A stretch of DNA of 64,000 nucleotides from a bacterium (GTDB taxonomy: Bacteria; RBG-13-66-14; B26-G2; WVWN01). The notes under the pieces were generated by a model. That model did no database searches and had not been told where the DNA came from. It worked only from the letters and a program-made list of their open reading frames with translations. The stretch lies in NCBI GenBank assembly GCA_035529855.1, contig DATKVX010000079.1, positions 22,845 through 86,844 of the forward strand, written 5' to 3'. Positions within the stretch are counted from its first letter, which is position 1. Every line of letters begins with the position of its first letter. This document shows, in pieces, positions 48,409-57,140 of this stretch. The translations under genes and the position numbers were made by a program.

Positions 48409-49401
48409 GTGTTCGTCGACGAAATTGAGCTCGAGGCGCGGGGGGGAGACGGCGGCGACGGCGCGGTCTCTTTCCGGCGCGAGCGGTTAGTGCCGCGGGG
48501 CGGGCCCGACGGCGGCGACGGCGGCCGCGGCGGGTCGGTCTACGCCGTCGGTTGCGAGGCGTTGCGTACCCTCAATCACCTCTCCGGCGCGGAAGTCATA
48601 GCGGCCGGGCGGGGCGGCGACGGCGCGGGCCGGAAACGGGCCGGCCGCGCCGGCGAGGACCGAAGGATACGGTTGCCGCTGGGGACGGAAATTAAGACGG
48701 CGGAGGGGGAGACGCTGGGCGAGATAATAGAGGGGGGCGACGAGTTGGTATTGGCCCGCGGCGGCCGGGGAGGCCGGGGTAACGTTCGGTTCGCGACGCC
48801 CACGCTTCAAGTACCGCGGTACGCTGAAAAGGGTGGGCCCGGCCGGGTCCGGCGCGTCCGCTTTACGCTGAAGATAATAGCGGACGTCGCTCTGGTAGGG
48901 GCGCCGAACGCGGGTAAGTCGTCGCTGTTGGCGGCGATGAGCACGGCGCGTCCCAAGGTGGCGGCGTACCCGTTTACGACGCTGGCGCCTCAGCTCGGTA
49001 TCGTAGAGGTAACGCCCGCCAGCGCTTTCGCCGCGGTCGAAGTACCCGGCTTGCTGGAGGGGGCGGCCGAGGGGCGGGGTTTGGGACAGGATTTCTTGCG
49101 TCACGTGGAACGGGCGAAGGTTTTGGCGATGGTCGTCGACGTCGCCGGGTCCGCGCCCGCCGACGATTACGCGACCGTTATGGGCGAGCTGAGGCTTTTC
49201 GACGCCCGTCTAATTCCCCGGGTGGGGGTCGTAGTTGCGGCCAAGACGGACCTGCCGCACGGCCGCGGCGCGATGGAAGAGCTCCGGGCGGCCGCCGCCG
49301 TGGACGTAGTCGCGACGTCGGCCCTTACGGGCGAGGGCGTGACGGCGTTGAAGAGAGCTCTGTGGGAAATAGTGGAAAGCTATGATCATTCAAGGGCTTA
49401 A
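48409..49401 (+). CDS. obg: Obg GTPase (CgtA) with altered G3 and G4 motifs
   Basis: 330 residues with GTG start. The N-terminal Gly-rich Obg fold (about 1-157) is followed by the GTPase domain. G1 is intact (GAPNAGKSS, 164-172), as are the switch region FTTLAPQLGIVEV and G5 SAL. G3 normally reads DxPG and here is E211-V-P-G; G4 normally NKxD is A278-K-T-D281. The changes could weaken magnesium and guanine binding. No C-terminal OCT domain. Its position after rplU and rpmA is the standard one. Obg assists 50S assembly and the stress response. It overlaps the next gene by 20 bases. Confidence 0.93.
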   Translation: MFVDEIELEARGGDGGDGAVSFRRERLVPRGGPDGGDGGRGGSVYAVGCEALRTLNHLSGAEVIAAGRGGDGAGRKRAGRAGEDRRIRLPLGTEIKTAEGETLGEIIEGGDELVLARGGRGGRGNVRFATPTLQVPRYAEKGGPGRVRRVRFTLKIIADVALVGAPNAGKSSLLAAMSTARPKVAAYPFTTLAPQLGIVEVTPASAFAAVEVPGLLEGAAEGRGLGQDFLRHVERAKVLAMVVDVAGSAPADDYATVMGELRLFDARLIPRVGVVVAAKTDLPHGRGAMEELRAAAAVDVVATSALTGEGVTALKRALWEIVESYDHSRA

Positions 49402-49708
49402 TTACGAAGTTACCGTTGCCGGCGAGCGGTACCATGTCCAGACCGAGAACGTCGGCGATAACTTGGTAACCCTCATATTCAAGGGCGGCGCCGTCGTCGC
49501 CCGGGCCAAACAGCAAGTCGGCGCGTTGGAAGGCGCCGGCCGGACCGAGAAGCTACGCCGCCTTATGCAGAGCCAACACGAGTTGATGATAAATAAACTG
49601 CGGGAGGGCGAACTGGTCCCGATATCGGCGGAAGAGCAGCGCGTAGTGGACCGGGAGGAGAAGGACCTTATCGCGAAATTCTTGGAGGAATGGGCCGAAG
49701 AAGAGTAA
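49382..49708 (+). CDS. Unknown 108-residue protein downstream of obg
   Basis: A small soluble protein whose ATG lies inside the 3' end of obg. It begins with a beta-rich part (IIQGLNYEVTVAGERYHVQTE, NLVTLIFKGGAVVARAK), then an acidic helical part (KLRRLMQSQHELMINKLREG, EEKDLIAKFLEEW). I recognise no family. The overlap with obg suggests co-translation and perhaps a linked role, but nothing more can be said. A terminator follows. Confidence 0.65.
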   Translation: MIIQGLNYEVTVAGERYHVQTENVGDNLVTLIFKGGAVVARAKQQVGALEGAGRTEKLRRLMQSQHELMINKLREGELVPISAEEQRVVDREEKDLIAKFLEEWAEEE

Positions 49709-49728
49709 GCGCCGCGTCGCGCGCGCAG

Positions 49729-49752
49729 CCGCCCCCGGGGGCGGTTTTTTTT
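49729..49752 (+). terminator. Intrinsic terminator of the rplU-rpmA-obg unit
   Basis: A GC palindrome CCGCCCCC / GGGGGCGG (49729-49744) followed by eight Ts. Confidence 0.88.
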
Positions 49753-49817
49753 AACCCGGGCCGGCGGGGGTCGGATAACCGCTACCGGGCCGGGCGCTCG
49801 GAGGAGGGAGGTTCCGG

Positions 49818-49846
49818 TTGTATTAGCGCGGTAAACGGTTTATAAT
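49818..49846 (+). promoter_or_regulatory. Sigma-70-type promoter for the GT4 gene
   Basis: TTGTAT (49818-49823), 17-base spacer, perfect TATAAT (49841-49846). A ribosome site AAGGGAG (49865-49871) lies five bases before the GTG at 49877. Confidence 0.78.
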
Positions 49847-49876
49847 AATAACGGTTTTTGATTTAAGGGAGTAAAC

Positions 49877-51064
49877 GTGCGCCTTTTGATTATCGCGTCG
49901 GAAGTACCGTACCCGCCCACGGATTCGAACCGCGCGGTGGTTTTTAACCTTCTCCGCTATTTCCGCGATAGGCACGACGTTACGATGCTGGCTATGACGG
50001 TGGGCGACGCGCCGGAGGACGTCGCCGTCGTCCGCGAGATGGTTAAGGAGTTAGTGCTCGTAGAGCACGAAATTTCGAAGACGCCGTTCCGACGATTGTG
50101 GAGCATGTTAACCATTTGGCCCTTCGGCGTACTGTTGTACCGCAACCGTAATTTCGCCTCGGCCTTGGAACGGTTGCTCCGACGTAAACGCTTCGACGTT
50201 ATTATAGGGGGCCACATCAATATGGCCCAGTATACGCTCGAGGTAAAACACACGCCCAAAATTATCGCGCCGTTGGACGCGATCTCGCTATATTATAAAC
50301 GTCGGCTCGGCTTACCCCTCGACCCGGCGTCGTTCGTCTACTGCCTACTGCAATATTGGAAGGTCCGGCGCTACGAGAGGCGAACCTACCCTCGGTACGA
50401 CGCCTGCGTGTTGGTGGCGCGTCGCGACGCCGAGGTTATCCGCGAGCTATGCCCCGGCCTCCCCATTTACTTCGCCCCCTCGGGCACCGATATTCCATCC
50501 GACAAAGACGTACCGAAAGAGCCTGCCTCCATCGCGTTCTCGGGCGTTATGGATTATCCCCCCAACGTCGACGCGGCGGCGTATTTCGCGAACGAGATAT
50601 TCCCGTTGGTGCGGCGAGAAGTCCCGGAAGCGAAATTTCACGTGGTGGGCAAAAACCCGAACGCCGAAGCCCGGTCGTTGGGCCGGCGCGACGGCGTCGT
50701 CGTCACCGGGGCCGTACCGGACGTCAAGGAGTACTTGAGGCGGGTGCAAGTTTACGTATGTCCCGTGCGGCTCGGCGCCGGGATGAAGATGAAGGTGTTG
50801 GAGGCGATGGCGGTATCGCTGCCGGTGGTTTCTACTACCCGCGGCGCGGAGGGTATGGACTTCGTCGCCGGGCGGGAGTTCATCGCCGCCGACGAGCCGG
50901 GCGAATTCGCCGCGGCGGTCGTCCGCCTTCTGGGCGACGAGAATTTGCGCGGAGAATACGGCCGGTGGGGCCGCCGGGCGGTGGAACGCAGCTATACGTG
51001 GGAAGCCCACGCCCGGGCGTGGGAAGAGGTAATAAATTCGGTCGCCGCCGTGAAGAGGTACTAG
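49877..51064 (+). CDS. Glycosyltransferase family 4 (group 1) protein
   Basis: 395 residues from a GTG start. The GT-B fold is evident: N-terminal LLIIASEVPYPPTDSNRAV, a C-terminal domain with ISFSGVMDYPPN-like text (IAFSGVMDYPPNVDAA), FHVVGKNPN, and the sugar-nucleotide motif GAGMKMKVLEAMAVSLPVVS with the E-x7-E pair. Transfers a sugar from a nucleotide donor, likely to an envelope glycan. It is monocistronic with a good promoter, between obg and yicC. Substrates are unknown. Confidence 0.88.
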   Translation: MRLLIIASEVPYPPTDSNRAVVFNLLRYFRDRHDVTMLAMTVGDAPEDVAVVREMVKELVLVEHEISKTPFRRLWSMLTIWPFGVLLYRNRNFASALERLLRRKRFDVIIGGHINMAQYTLEVKHTPKIIAPLDAISLYYKRRLGLPLDPASFVYCLLQYWKVRRYERRTYPRYDACVLVARRDAEVIRELCPGLPIYFAPSGTDIPSDKDVPKEPASIAFSGVMDYPPNVDAAAYFANEIFPLVRREVPEAKFHVVGKNPNAEARSLGRRDGVVVTGAVPDVKEYLRRVQVYVCPVRLGAGMKMKVLEAMAVSLPVVSTTRGAEGMDFVAGREFIAADEPGEFAAAVVRLLGDENLRGEYGRWGRRAVERSYTWEAHARAWEEVINSVAAVKRY

Positions 51065-51077
51065 CCGGGGCGGCGCA

Positions 51078-51956
51078 TCACTCGACGTTCTGAACCTGCT
51101 CGCGTATTTGCTCGAGCAGGTCTTTTATTCCTATGACGGTGGACGCTATGTGGGCGTCTTGCGCTTTGGCCGCGACGGTGTTCGTCTCGCGGTTCATTTC
51201 GATCGTCAAGAAGTCGAGGCGGCGTCCCACCCGGCCGCCGCCGGCGACGGCGTCGGCGAAGGCCCGGAGGTGGGCCCGGGTGCGGACGATTTCCTCGCTA
51301 ACGTCGGACCTTTCGGCGAACAGAGCGACTTCCGCCTCGAGGCGCGATTCGTCGAACGCGGCGTTGGGGGCCAGCTCCGCGACGCGCGCCGCGAGCTTGT
51401 CGCGGTAGGCGGCGGTTACTTCCGGCGCGCGGGCGGCTACGTCGTCGACCAGTTTTTCTACCCGCTGCAGCCGCTCGTCGAGGTCCGCGGCCAATTTGGC
51501 TCCCTCCGCCTCGCGCATCTCGACGACGCGGGCCAACGCCCCCTCAAGCGCGGCTACGATGCTTTCGGTAAAAACCTCCTCGTCGCGGGCCTCTTCCTCC
51601 ACGACCAGGAACCATTCCGACGAGGTCAACGCGTCCATCGGGAAGTTGCCCTTCAAACCCAGCGCGTATCGCAGGCGCTCGAACTCGCTTAAGTATTCGC
51701 GAGCGAGCTCGACTTCGGCCCTAACGCGTTTCGCCGTCGGCGCCGTCCCTCGCACGGCAACGTTCAGGTGCACGGAACCGCGGCCGAGTTTTTCGCCCAC
51801 CAGCGCCCGGGTTTTAAGCTCCAACGAGCCGTACTCGCGCAACCCCCGTACGACGACGTCGAGGTGCCGACTGTTTACGGTCGTGACTTCGACAATAATG
51901 AAGCCGTCGCCATAGGGGGCTTCGCCGCGGCCGAATCCGGTCATCGATTTCAGCAT
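51078..51956 (-). CDS. yicC: YicC-family endoribonuclease
   Basis: 292 residues. The family start MLKSMTGFGRGEA and end IKDLLEQIREQVQNVE are both exact in style, with VNSRHLDVVVRGL near the N-terminus and RRLDFLTIEMNRETNTVAAKA near the C-terminus. YicC proteins cut RNA and affect small-RNA stability. The ribosome site AGAGG is close to the ATG. It converges with the GT4 gene and diverges from queA. The usual gmk neighbour is not downstream here. Confidence 0.95.
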   Translation of the reverse strand: MLKSMTGFGRGEAPYGDGFIIVEVTTVNSRHLDVVVRGLREYGSLELKTRALVGEKLGRGSVHLNVAVRGTAPTAKRVRAEVELAREYLSEFERLRYALGLKGNFPMDALTSSEWFLVVEEEARDEEVFTESIVAALEGALARVVEMREAEGAKLAADLDERLQRVEKLVDDVAARAPEVTAAYRDKLAARVAELAPNAAFDESRLEAEVALFAERSDVSEEIVRTRAHLRAFADAVAGGGRVGRRLDFLTIEMNRETNTVAAKAQDAHIASTVIGIKDLLEQIREQVQNVE

Positions 51957-51981
51957 AGGAAACCTCTAGGTTGACTTTCGC

Positions 51982-52010
51982 ATGGTATCACTATGTCGGC
52001 ATCTACGCAA
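51982..52010 (-). promoter_or_regulatory. Possible promoter for yicC
   Basis: On the minus strand TTGCGT (52010-52005), 17-base spacer, TACCAT (51987-51982). Spacing is right but the hexamers are only moderate. No convincing queA promoter was found in the same gap. Confidence 0.4.
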
Positions 52011-52075
52011 GGGTATACGGCGCCGCGTTTTACCTTCAACCGGCGCCCGATTTGTGTTAATATACGTTCCGGCTT

Positions 52076-53107
52076 ATGAAAACCGCCATTATCGATTACG
52101 ACTTCCCCCGCCAACTTATCGCCCAGGAACCGGCCCCCGAGCGGGACGGGGCCCGGCTTATGGTATGTCGGCGGGAGGGGGGAGCTCCTTCCCACGGTAC
52201 TTTCGCCGATTTCCCCGGTTTATTGCGGGCCGGGGACGTTTTGGTCATAAACGATACGTCCGTTTACCCGGCGCGGCTTCTGGGTTCGCTGGACGGCGCC
52301 GAGGCCGAGCTGCTGTTGCTCAAGAAGTTGGCGCCCGGGCGGTACCGGGCGTTGGCCCGGCCCGCGCGGCGGGCGGGCGTTGGCGCGCGATTTGCCTTCG
52401 GCGGCGACGGCCTGGTGGCCGAGGTCGTCGGCGTGCTGGCGGGCCCGGAACGCGTCGTCGAGTTTTTCGGCGTCGACGACGTGGAGGCGGCGGTGGACGC
52501 CGCCGGCAGCGTCCCGTTGCCGCCTTATATTAAAAGGCCGGCGGGTACCACGCCCCAGGACGCCGAACGGTACCAGACGGTATACGCCCGGCGCCGCGGC
52601 TCCGTTGCGGCTCCGACCGCCGGGTTGCATTTCACGCCCGCTTTGCTGGAACAAATCCGCGCGGCCGGCGTCGACGTAGTCGAGATAACGCTCCATATAT
52701 CGTACGGCACTTTCAAACCTATTCGCGCCGAAGCCCTCGAAGAGCACGAGATGGAGCGCGAGGAGGCGAACGTGAACCGCTCGGCGGCGCGGGCGATAAG
52801 CGCGGCGAAGCTGGAGGGACGTCGCGTCGTGGCGGTGGGCACGACGGCCGTCAGGGCGATCGAGACCGCGGGCGACGACAGCGGCGTCGTGGCGCCCTTC
52901 CGCGGCGAGACGGCCTTGTTTATCTACCCCGGGTACCGGTTCAAAGTCGTGGACGCGCTGCTGACTAATTTCCACTTGCCGCGCTCGAGCTTGCTGGCGC
53001 TGGTGGCCGCGTTCGCGGGCGTCGAGAACGTATTAGGTTGGTACGCCGCCGCCGTCGAGGAAGGTTACCGTTTCTACTCGTACGGCGACGCGATGTTTAT
53101 ATACTAA
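52076..53107 (+). CDS. queA: S-adenosylmethionine:tRNA ribosyltransferase-isomerase
   Basis: 343 residues. QueA signatures: FPRQLIAQEPAPERDGARLM, the substrate loop VLVINDTSVYPARL, GSVAAPTAGLHFTPALLE, ITLHISYGTFKPI and the end NFHLPRSSLLALVAAFAG. It adds the cyclopentene part of queuosine to tRNA, using SAM. tgt, which inserts the precursor base, is nearby at 54797 on the other strand, but the two are not in one operon. Confidence 0.97.
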   Translation: MKTAIIDYDFPRQLIAQEPAPERDGARLMVCRREGGAPSHGTFADFPGLLRAGDVLVINDTSVYPARLLGSLDGAEAELLLLKKLAPGRYRALARPARRAGVGARFAFGGDGLVAEVVGVLAGPERVVEFFGVDDVEAAVDAAGSVPLPPYIKRPAGTTPQDAERYQTVYARRRGSVAAPTAGLHFTPALLEQIRAAGVDVVEITLHISYGTFKPIRAEALEEHEMEREEANVNRSAARAISAAKLEGRRVVAVGTTAVRAIETAGDDSGVVAPFRGETALFIYPGYRFKVVDALLTNFHLPRSSLLALVAAFAGVENVLGWYAAAVEEGYRFYSYGDAMFIY

Positions 53108-53119
53108 GGAGCGGATATC

Positions 53120-53797
53120 GTGAGTAATACTATTAAAATCGTAGGCGTAGCTGTCTTGGTCGTCGCTTCCGTCGTGTGCTTCGCGCTGGGCTGGGTGTGG
53201 CCGGGGGGCGTGCTGGCCGCGCTTACGGTGGTCGTTTTCGTTTGGGCGGCGTTTACTTTCCAGCGGCCGGTGTTGAAAGTTAGGAGCGCCGAGCTGACGT
53301 TGAAGCTCCTCGACGCCGACGGCAAAGTGGCCCGTTTCGAGAAGAAGCAGGAACTCGTGCCGATGGCTAAGCCCCTCGCCGACATCCGGGATAGGAACTT
53401 GTTTACCAAAGGGCGGTTAGACGACTTCGACGTCACGCCCGGCGAAATCGGCGAGAGGATGAGCGTCGGGAAATATTACATTATCAAAGTAGTGTTCAAA
53501 CCGCCGCTCGCGCCGGGGGTGCCCGTTTCGCGTAAGTTAGCGTACAATATTTACGAGGCTTTTACCGGCGACGACGTCTCGTTTATGTTCGTCGGCGATT
53601 ACCCGACCGACGACGTGGTGTTCCGCGTCGAGTTCCCGCCGGGGCGATTGCCCCACCGGGCGCGGGCGTACGTTAAGAAGGAGAACCGCGCGTCCAAACC
53701 GGCCGACCTGCAACGCTCGCCCGACGGCGCCGTGCTCGAGTGGCGCGTGGGCCGGATGAGGGCCGGCTCGCAGTATCACGTGGAGTGGACTTGGTAG
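53120..53797 (+). CDS. Membrane protein of unknown function downstream of queA
   Basis: 225 residues with GTG start 12 bases after queA. Two hydrophobic segments near the N-terminus (about 7-22 and 26-47) form a hairpin anchor; the rest is a soluble beta-rich domain (KYYIIKVVFKPPLAPGVP, FMFVGDYPTDDVVFRVEFP). Glu and Lys dominate. No family is recognised. Its place behind queA may simply reflect shared transcription. Confidence 0.6.
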   Translation: MSNTIKIVGVAVLVVASVVCFALGWVWPGGVLAALTVVVFVWAAFTFQRPVLKVRSAELTLKLLDADGKVARFEKKQELVPMAKPLADIRDRNLFTKGRLDDFDVTPGEIGERMSVGKYYIIKVVFKPPLAPGVPVSRKLAYNIYEAFTGDDVSFMFVGDYPTDDVVFRVEFPPGRLPHRARAYVKKENRASKPADLQRSPDGAVLEWRVGRMRAGSQYHVEWTW

Positions 53798-53812
53798 CGA
53801 GGCCGGCGACGT

Positions 53813-54763
53813 TCACTCGGCCGCTACGCCGGTGGGCATGTTAACTCGTTTGATCGTTAAAACCTTGTCCCCCAAAGGGGAATAGCAGACTATTTCTTCC
53901 ACCTGGTCGTACGCCACCCACAACCTGCCGCCGCCGTCGACGTCGAGACCGGCCACGCTTTCCGGTTCCGGTATGGAGCCGGTTATTTTTTCGTTATCGG
54001 CCGATATCTTAACGATGCCGGCGTAGTGGGTCGCGACCCAGACGGTCCCCCGGGCGTCGTCGACCGCGAGCTGGGCCGGTAGCTCGACCCCGGTCACCTT
54101 CCTTTTGAGCCGCCCTTCGCTGTTTATGGCGAAAACCCTGTTGTTGCGGTAGTCGGCAACCCACACCAATTCGCGGGCCGCGTCGTAGGCCAGCGCCCGG
54201 GCCTCGTTCACGCCGCTCAAGCTCCGCAGGGTTTTGCATTCCGGCCCGACCAGGCTTAGCGTCTTGATACCGCCGGCCACCCACGCGAGACAGTCGCCGA
54301 GAGCCGCGACCGCGAAGGGTTCGTGAAAGGAGCCGGAGCGGAAGACCTCTTTACCGGCCGCGTCGTACTTCGCCACCTGGTGGCCGTAGAAGTCGGCGAC
54401 CCACACCGAGCCGTCCCCCGCGTCGAGCGAGATAGAAGGTTCGATAGGCCGCTTTTCGAGAAGATAAAGGCGGAGGTTGCTCGTGCCTATGGCGGGGGCG
54501 TGGGCCGCGTCGCGGATGCGGAAGGCCTCTTTATCGGCGTCGACGTCGAAGCAGACCAGGCCGTAGTCGTACGCGTCGAGGAACCACAGGCGGCGGCGTT
54601 CAACGTCCAACGCCAGCGAGATAGGCCGGCGGTAATCGTCGTAGGTGCGTACGAGTTCGCCCTCGTCCGTATATTGGCGTAAGCCGCCTTCGTAGCCTAC
54701 CCATACCGCGGCCTGGGCCGCGCCGGCGACGATTATAAGGGCCGTGATCGCTGCTCGGTACAT
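53813..54763 (-). CDS. Secreted beta-propeller (NHL-like) protein
   Basis: 316 residues with a signal peptide (AAITALIIVAGAAQA). The mature part is a chain of about six repeats with the pattern VWVADFYGHQVAKYDAAG, VWVADYRNNRVFAINSEG and VWVATHYAGIVKIS, the NHL/SMP-30-type blades. Such propellers bind ligands or proteins in the periplasm. It is the last gene of the rph-tgt unit, 33 bases after tgt, and its link to tRNA modification is doubtful. Confidence 0.8.
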   Translation of the reverse strand: MYRAAITALIIVAGAAQAAVWVGYEGGLRQYTDEGELVRTYDDYRRPISLALDVERRRLWFLDAYDYGLVCFDVDADKEAFRIRDAAHAPAIGTSNLRLYLLEKRPIEPSISLDAGDGSVWVADFYGHQVAKYDAAGKEVFRSGSFHEPFAVAALGDCLAWVAGGIKTLSLVGPECKTLRSLSGVNEARALAYDAARELVWVADYRNNRVFAINSEGRLKRKVTGVELPAQLAVDDARGTVWVATHYAGIVKISADNEKITGSIPEPESVAGLDVDGGGRLWVAYDQVEEIVCYSPLGDKVLTIKRVNMPTGVAAE

Positions 54764-54796
54764 CTCCTCCTATTCTAAGTGCGGAGCGAGCCGCCG

Positions 54797-55867
54797 TCAA
54801 TTATTTTCTTGGAGGATTTTTTCGCGAAGGCTGGCGACGAACCGGTGGAGGTAGTTTAAATTGTGTAGGGATACGAGGCGTCCGGCGAGGTGCTCGCCGG
54901 CGAGGAAGAGGTGGCGGAGGTACGCGCGGCTGAAGCGGCGGCAAGTGTAGCAATCGCAACCTTCGTCCAGGGGACGCTCGTCGTCGCGGTACGACGATTG
55001 GCGTACGTTGGCGCGGCCTTCGGCGACGAGCGCGGTCCCGTGCCGTCCTTCCCGCGTCGGCACGACGCAGTCGAACATATCGACGCCCGCGGCGACCGCC
55101 TGCGCGATGTCTCCGGGGCGCCCCACGCCCATGAGGTAGCGTATTCTATCCGGGGGGAGTAACGAGGCCGTGAAGGCCGCGTACTCGGCGGTCTGGGTCG
55201 GTTCCTCGCCGACCGAAAGGCCGCCGGCGGCGTAGCCGAAGAAGTCCATCGCGACGAGGTCGGCCGCGCTGCGCTCGCGCAGGTCTTTGAAGAGCGCCCC
55301 CTGGACGATGCCCAGTAGCCTTTGCGAGGGCGAGCCGTGCGCCTCGCGGCAGCGCGCCGCCCACGCCGTCGTGAGGGCAACCGCTTTTTCGGCCTCTTGG
55401 CGGCTGGTGGGATACGAGGTACAATAGTCGAAGGCCATTATGAGGTCCGCGCCCAGTTGCTCCTGGATGTCGGTCGCGACCTCGGGCGTGAGCCGGAGCA
55501 GCCGGCCGTCGACGTGGGAGCGGAACGTCACGCCGTCGTCGTCTACGTCGCGCAGCGGCGCGAGGGAGTGAATTTGGAAGCCGCCCGAGTCCGTGAGGAT
55601 GGCGCCGGGCCACGACATGAATCGGTGGAGGCCGCCCAGCGCCGCCACGACCTCCGCGCCCGGGCGTACGTATAGGTGGTAGCCGTTCGCGACCAAGATG
55701 CTCGTCCCGGCGGCCTCCAGTTCTTCCGGCGCAAGGAGTTTGACCGCCGCCTGGGTGGCCACCGGCATAAAGGCGGGGGTTTTTACGACGCCGTGGGGGG
55801 TCGTCAGGAGGCCGGCGCGGCCCGTCGGGCCGGCGGCTTCGACCTCGAACGAGAAAGAGTCGGACAT
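54797..55867 (-). CDS. tgt: Queuine tRNA-ribosyltransferase
   Basis: 356 residues of normal length. Catalytic motifs are in place: DSGGFQIHSL, DYCTSYPTSRQEAEKAV, YLMGVGRPGDIAQAVAAGVD with the nucleophile region DMFDCVVPTREGRHG, and the zinc site CDCYTC plus a distant His. It swaps guanine for preQ1 at the wobble position of specific tRNAs; queA acts next. It follows rph by nine bases on the same strand. Confidence 0.97.
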   Translation of the reverse strand: MSDSFSFEVEAAGPTGRAGLLTTPHGVVKTPAFMPVATQAAVKLLAPEELEAAGTSILVANGYHLYVRPGAEVVAALGGLHRFMSWPGAILTDSGGFQIHSLAPLRDVDDDGVTFRSHVDGRLLRLTPEVATDIQEQLGADLIMAFDYCTSYPTSRQEAEKAVALTTAWAARCREAHGSPSQRLLGIVQGALFKDLRERSAADLVAMDFFGYAAGGLSVGEEPTQTAEYAAFTASLLPPDRIRYLMGVGRPGDIAQAVAAGVDMFDCVVPTREGRHGTALVAEGRANVRQSSYRDDERPLDEGCDCYTCRRFSRAYLRHLFLAGEHLAGRLVSLHNLNYLHRFVASLREKILQENN

Positions 55868-55876
55868 GGGCGCGCT

Positions 55877-56641
55877 TTACGTACCCTCGTGGGTTCGTAT
55901 AGAAGGAAGGTCCCTTTCGAAGAGTTGGGCTACGAGCCTGGCCAGCAGCGATGCGCCCTTGTGGGCAAGCGCCAGGAGCTTCTCGAATTCGACGTCGGCG
56001 AAAGGCCGTTCTTCGGCGGAGGCCTGGATTTCTACCAACCGGCCCGAGGCCGTGATGGCGCAGTTCATGTCCACCGCGGCGTCGCTGTCCTCGGCGTACG
56101 CCAGGTCGAGCAGCAACCTGCCGCCGACGATGCCGGCGGATACCCCGACGATGACTTCGGCGAGCGGGATTTGGCCGCTCTCGTCCGTGATGTGGGCTTT
56201 AGCGAGAGCGTCGCGGAGCGCGACGTAGCCGCCGGTGATGGCCGCGGCTCGAGTGCCGCCGTCCGCTTGGATGACGTCGCAGTCGACGACGACGCGTCGG
56301 TCTCCCAGCGCCGGCAGGTCCGTTACGGCGCGCAGGCACCGGCCCACGAGCCGTTGTATTTCCATCGTGCGGCCCGGCGGTCGGGCGGTCCGTCCTTCGC
56401 GAAAAGACCTTGTATGTGTGGCCCGGGGCAACATAGAATATTCGGCGGTGACCCAGCCCCGGCCGGCGCCCTCGAGCCAGTTGGGGACGCCGGCCTCCAC
56501 CGAGGCGGCGCAGATGACCTTGGTATCGCCGACTTCTATAAGGCACGAACCTTCGGGGTGTTTTATATACCCGCGGGATATTTTTACGGGCCGGAGTTGG
56601 TCCGGTCGGCGGCCGTCGGCGCGGGGTTTATCTACGGGCAT
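55877..56641 (-). CDS. rph: RNase PH
   Basis: 254 residues. RNase PH signatures: GDTKVICAASVEAGVP, WVTAEYSMLPRATHTR, GRTMEIQRLVGRCLRAVTDL, the DCDVIQADGGTRAAAITG phosphate-binding region, and LDLAYAEDSDAAVDMN. It trims 3' ends of tRNA precursors using phosphate. The ATG at 56641 has a GAGG ribosome site. It starts the rph-tgt-propeller unit and diverges from the OsmC gene 47 bases away. Confidence 0.97.
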   Translation of the reverse strand: MPVDKPRADGRRPDQLRPVKISRGYIKHPEGSCLIEVGDTKVICAASVEAGVPNWLEGAGRGWVTAEYSMLPRATHTRSFREGRTARPPGRTMEIQRLVGRCLRAVTDLPALGDRRVVVDCDVIQADGGTRAAAITGGYVALRDALAKAHITDESGQIPLAEVIVGVSAGIVGGRLLLDLAYAEDSDAAVDMNCAITASGRLVEIQASAEERPFADVEFEKLLALAHKGASLLARLVAQLFERDLPSIRTHEGT

Positions 56642-56688
56642 AAATACCTCGTTCCGTTTTCGCGTACGGCCTTTTTAAGGAGGTTGAA

Positions 56689-57099
56689 ATGAAGGCCGAA
56701 GTCTATATGGTCAAAGGGTTGTCCTTCGTAGGTAAGTCCGACTCCAATCACTGGCTCGCGATGGACGGCCCCGCCGAGCTGCGGGGGGCCGAAGCCGCGT
56801 CCCGCCCCTTGGAATTACTCCTTCTCGGCCTCGCCGGCTGTACGGGTATGGATGTCGTTTCCATACTCCTAAAGAAGAGAGCGCCCTTGCGAGCGTTCCG
56901 GCTCGAGGTCGACGCGGGCCGGGCCGAAGAACACCCCAAGGTCTTTACGGCGATACATTTGACTTATCATCTCGAGGGCGAGGGGCTCAAGGAAAAAGAC
57001 GTGGTCGAGGCGATTAGGCTTTCTCAGGAAAAGTATTGCTCGGCGTCGGCGATGCTCTCCAAAGCGTGCGAGATTACGTACGATTATAAAATAGAGTAG
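56689..57099 (+). CDS. OsmC-family peroxidase-like protein
   Basis: 136 residues with a perfect ribosome site (AAGGAGG) five bases before the ATG. The two family cysteines are present in LAGCTGMDVVSILLKKR and KYCSASAMLSKACEI, the pair that reduces hydroperoxides in OsmC/Ohr proteins. The Ohr/OsmC split is not clear by eye. The promoter is not obvious in the 47-base gap with rph. A stress-defence role is likely. Confidence 0.85.
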   Translation: MKAEVYMVKGLSFVGKSDSNHWLAMDGPAELRGAEAASRPLELLLLGLAGCTGMDVVSILLKKRAPLRAFRLEVDAGRAEEHPKVFTAIHLTYHLEGEGLKEKDVVEAIRLSQEKYCSASAMLSKACEITYDYKIE

Positions 57100-57140
57100 C
57101 CGCGCGCGTTGCAAGTAAACGTCGCAGGTCGGCGAATGCC

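Noticed and set aside
52041..52063. Promoter for queA with TAATAT
   Set aside because: The -10-like text exists, but no acceptable -35 lies at the right distance.
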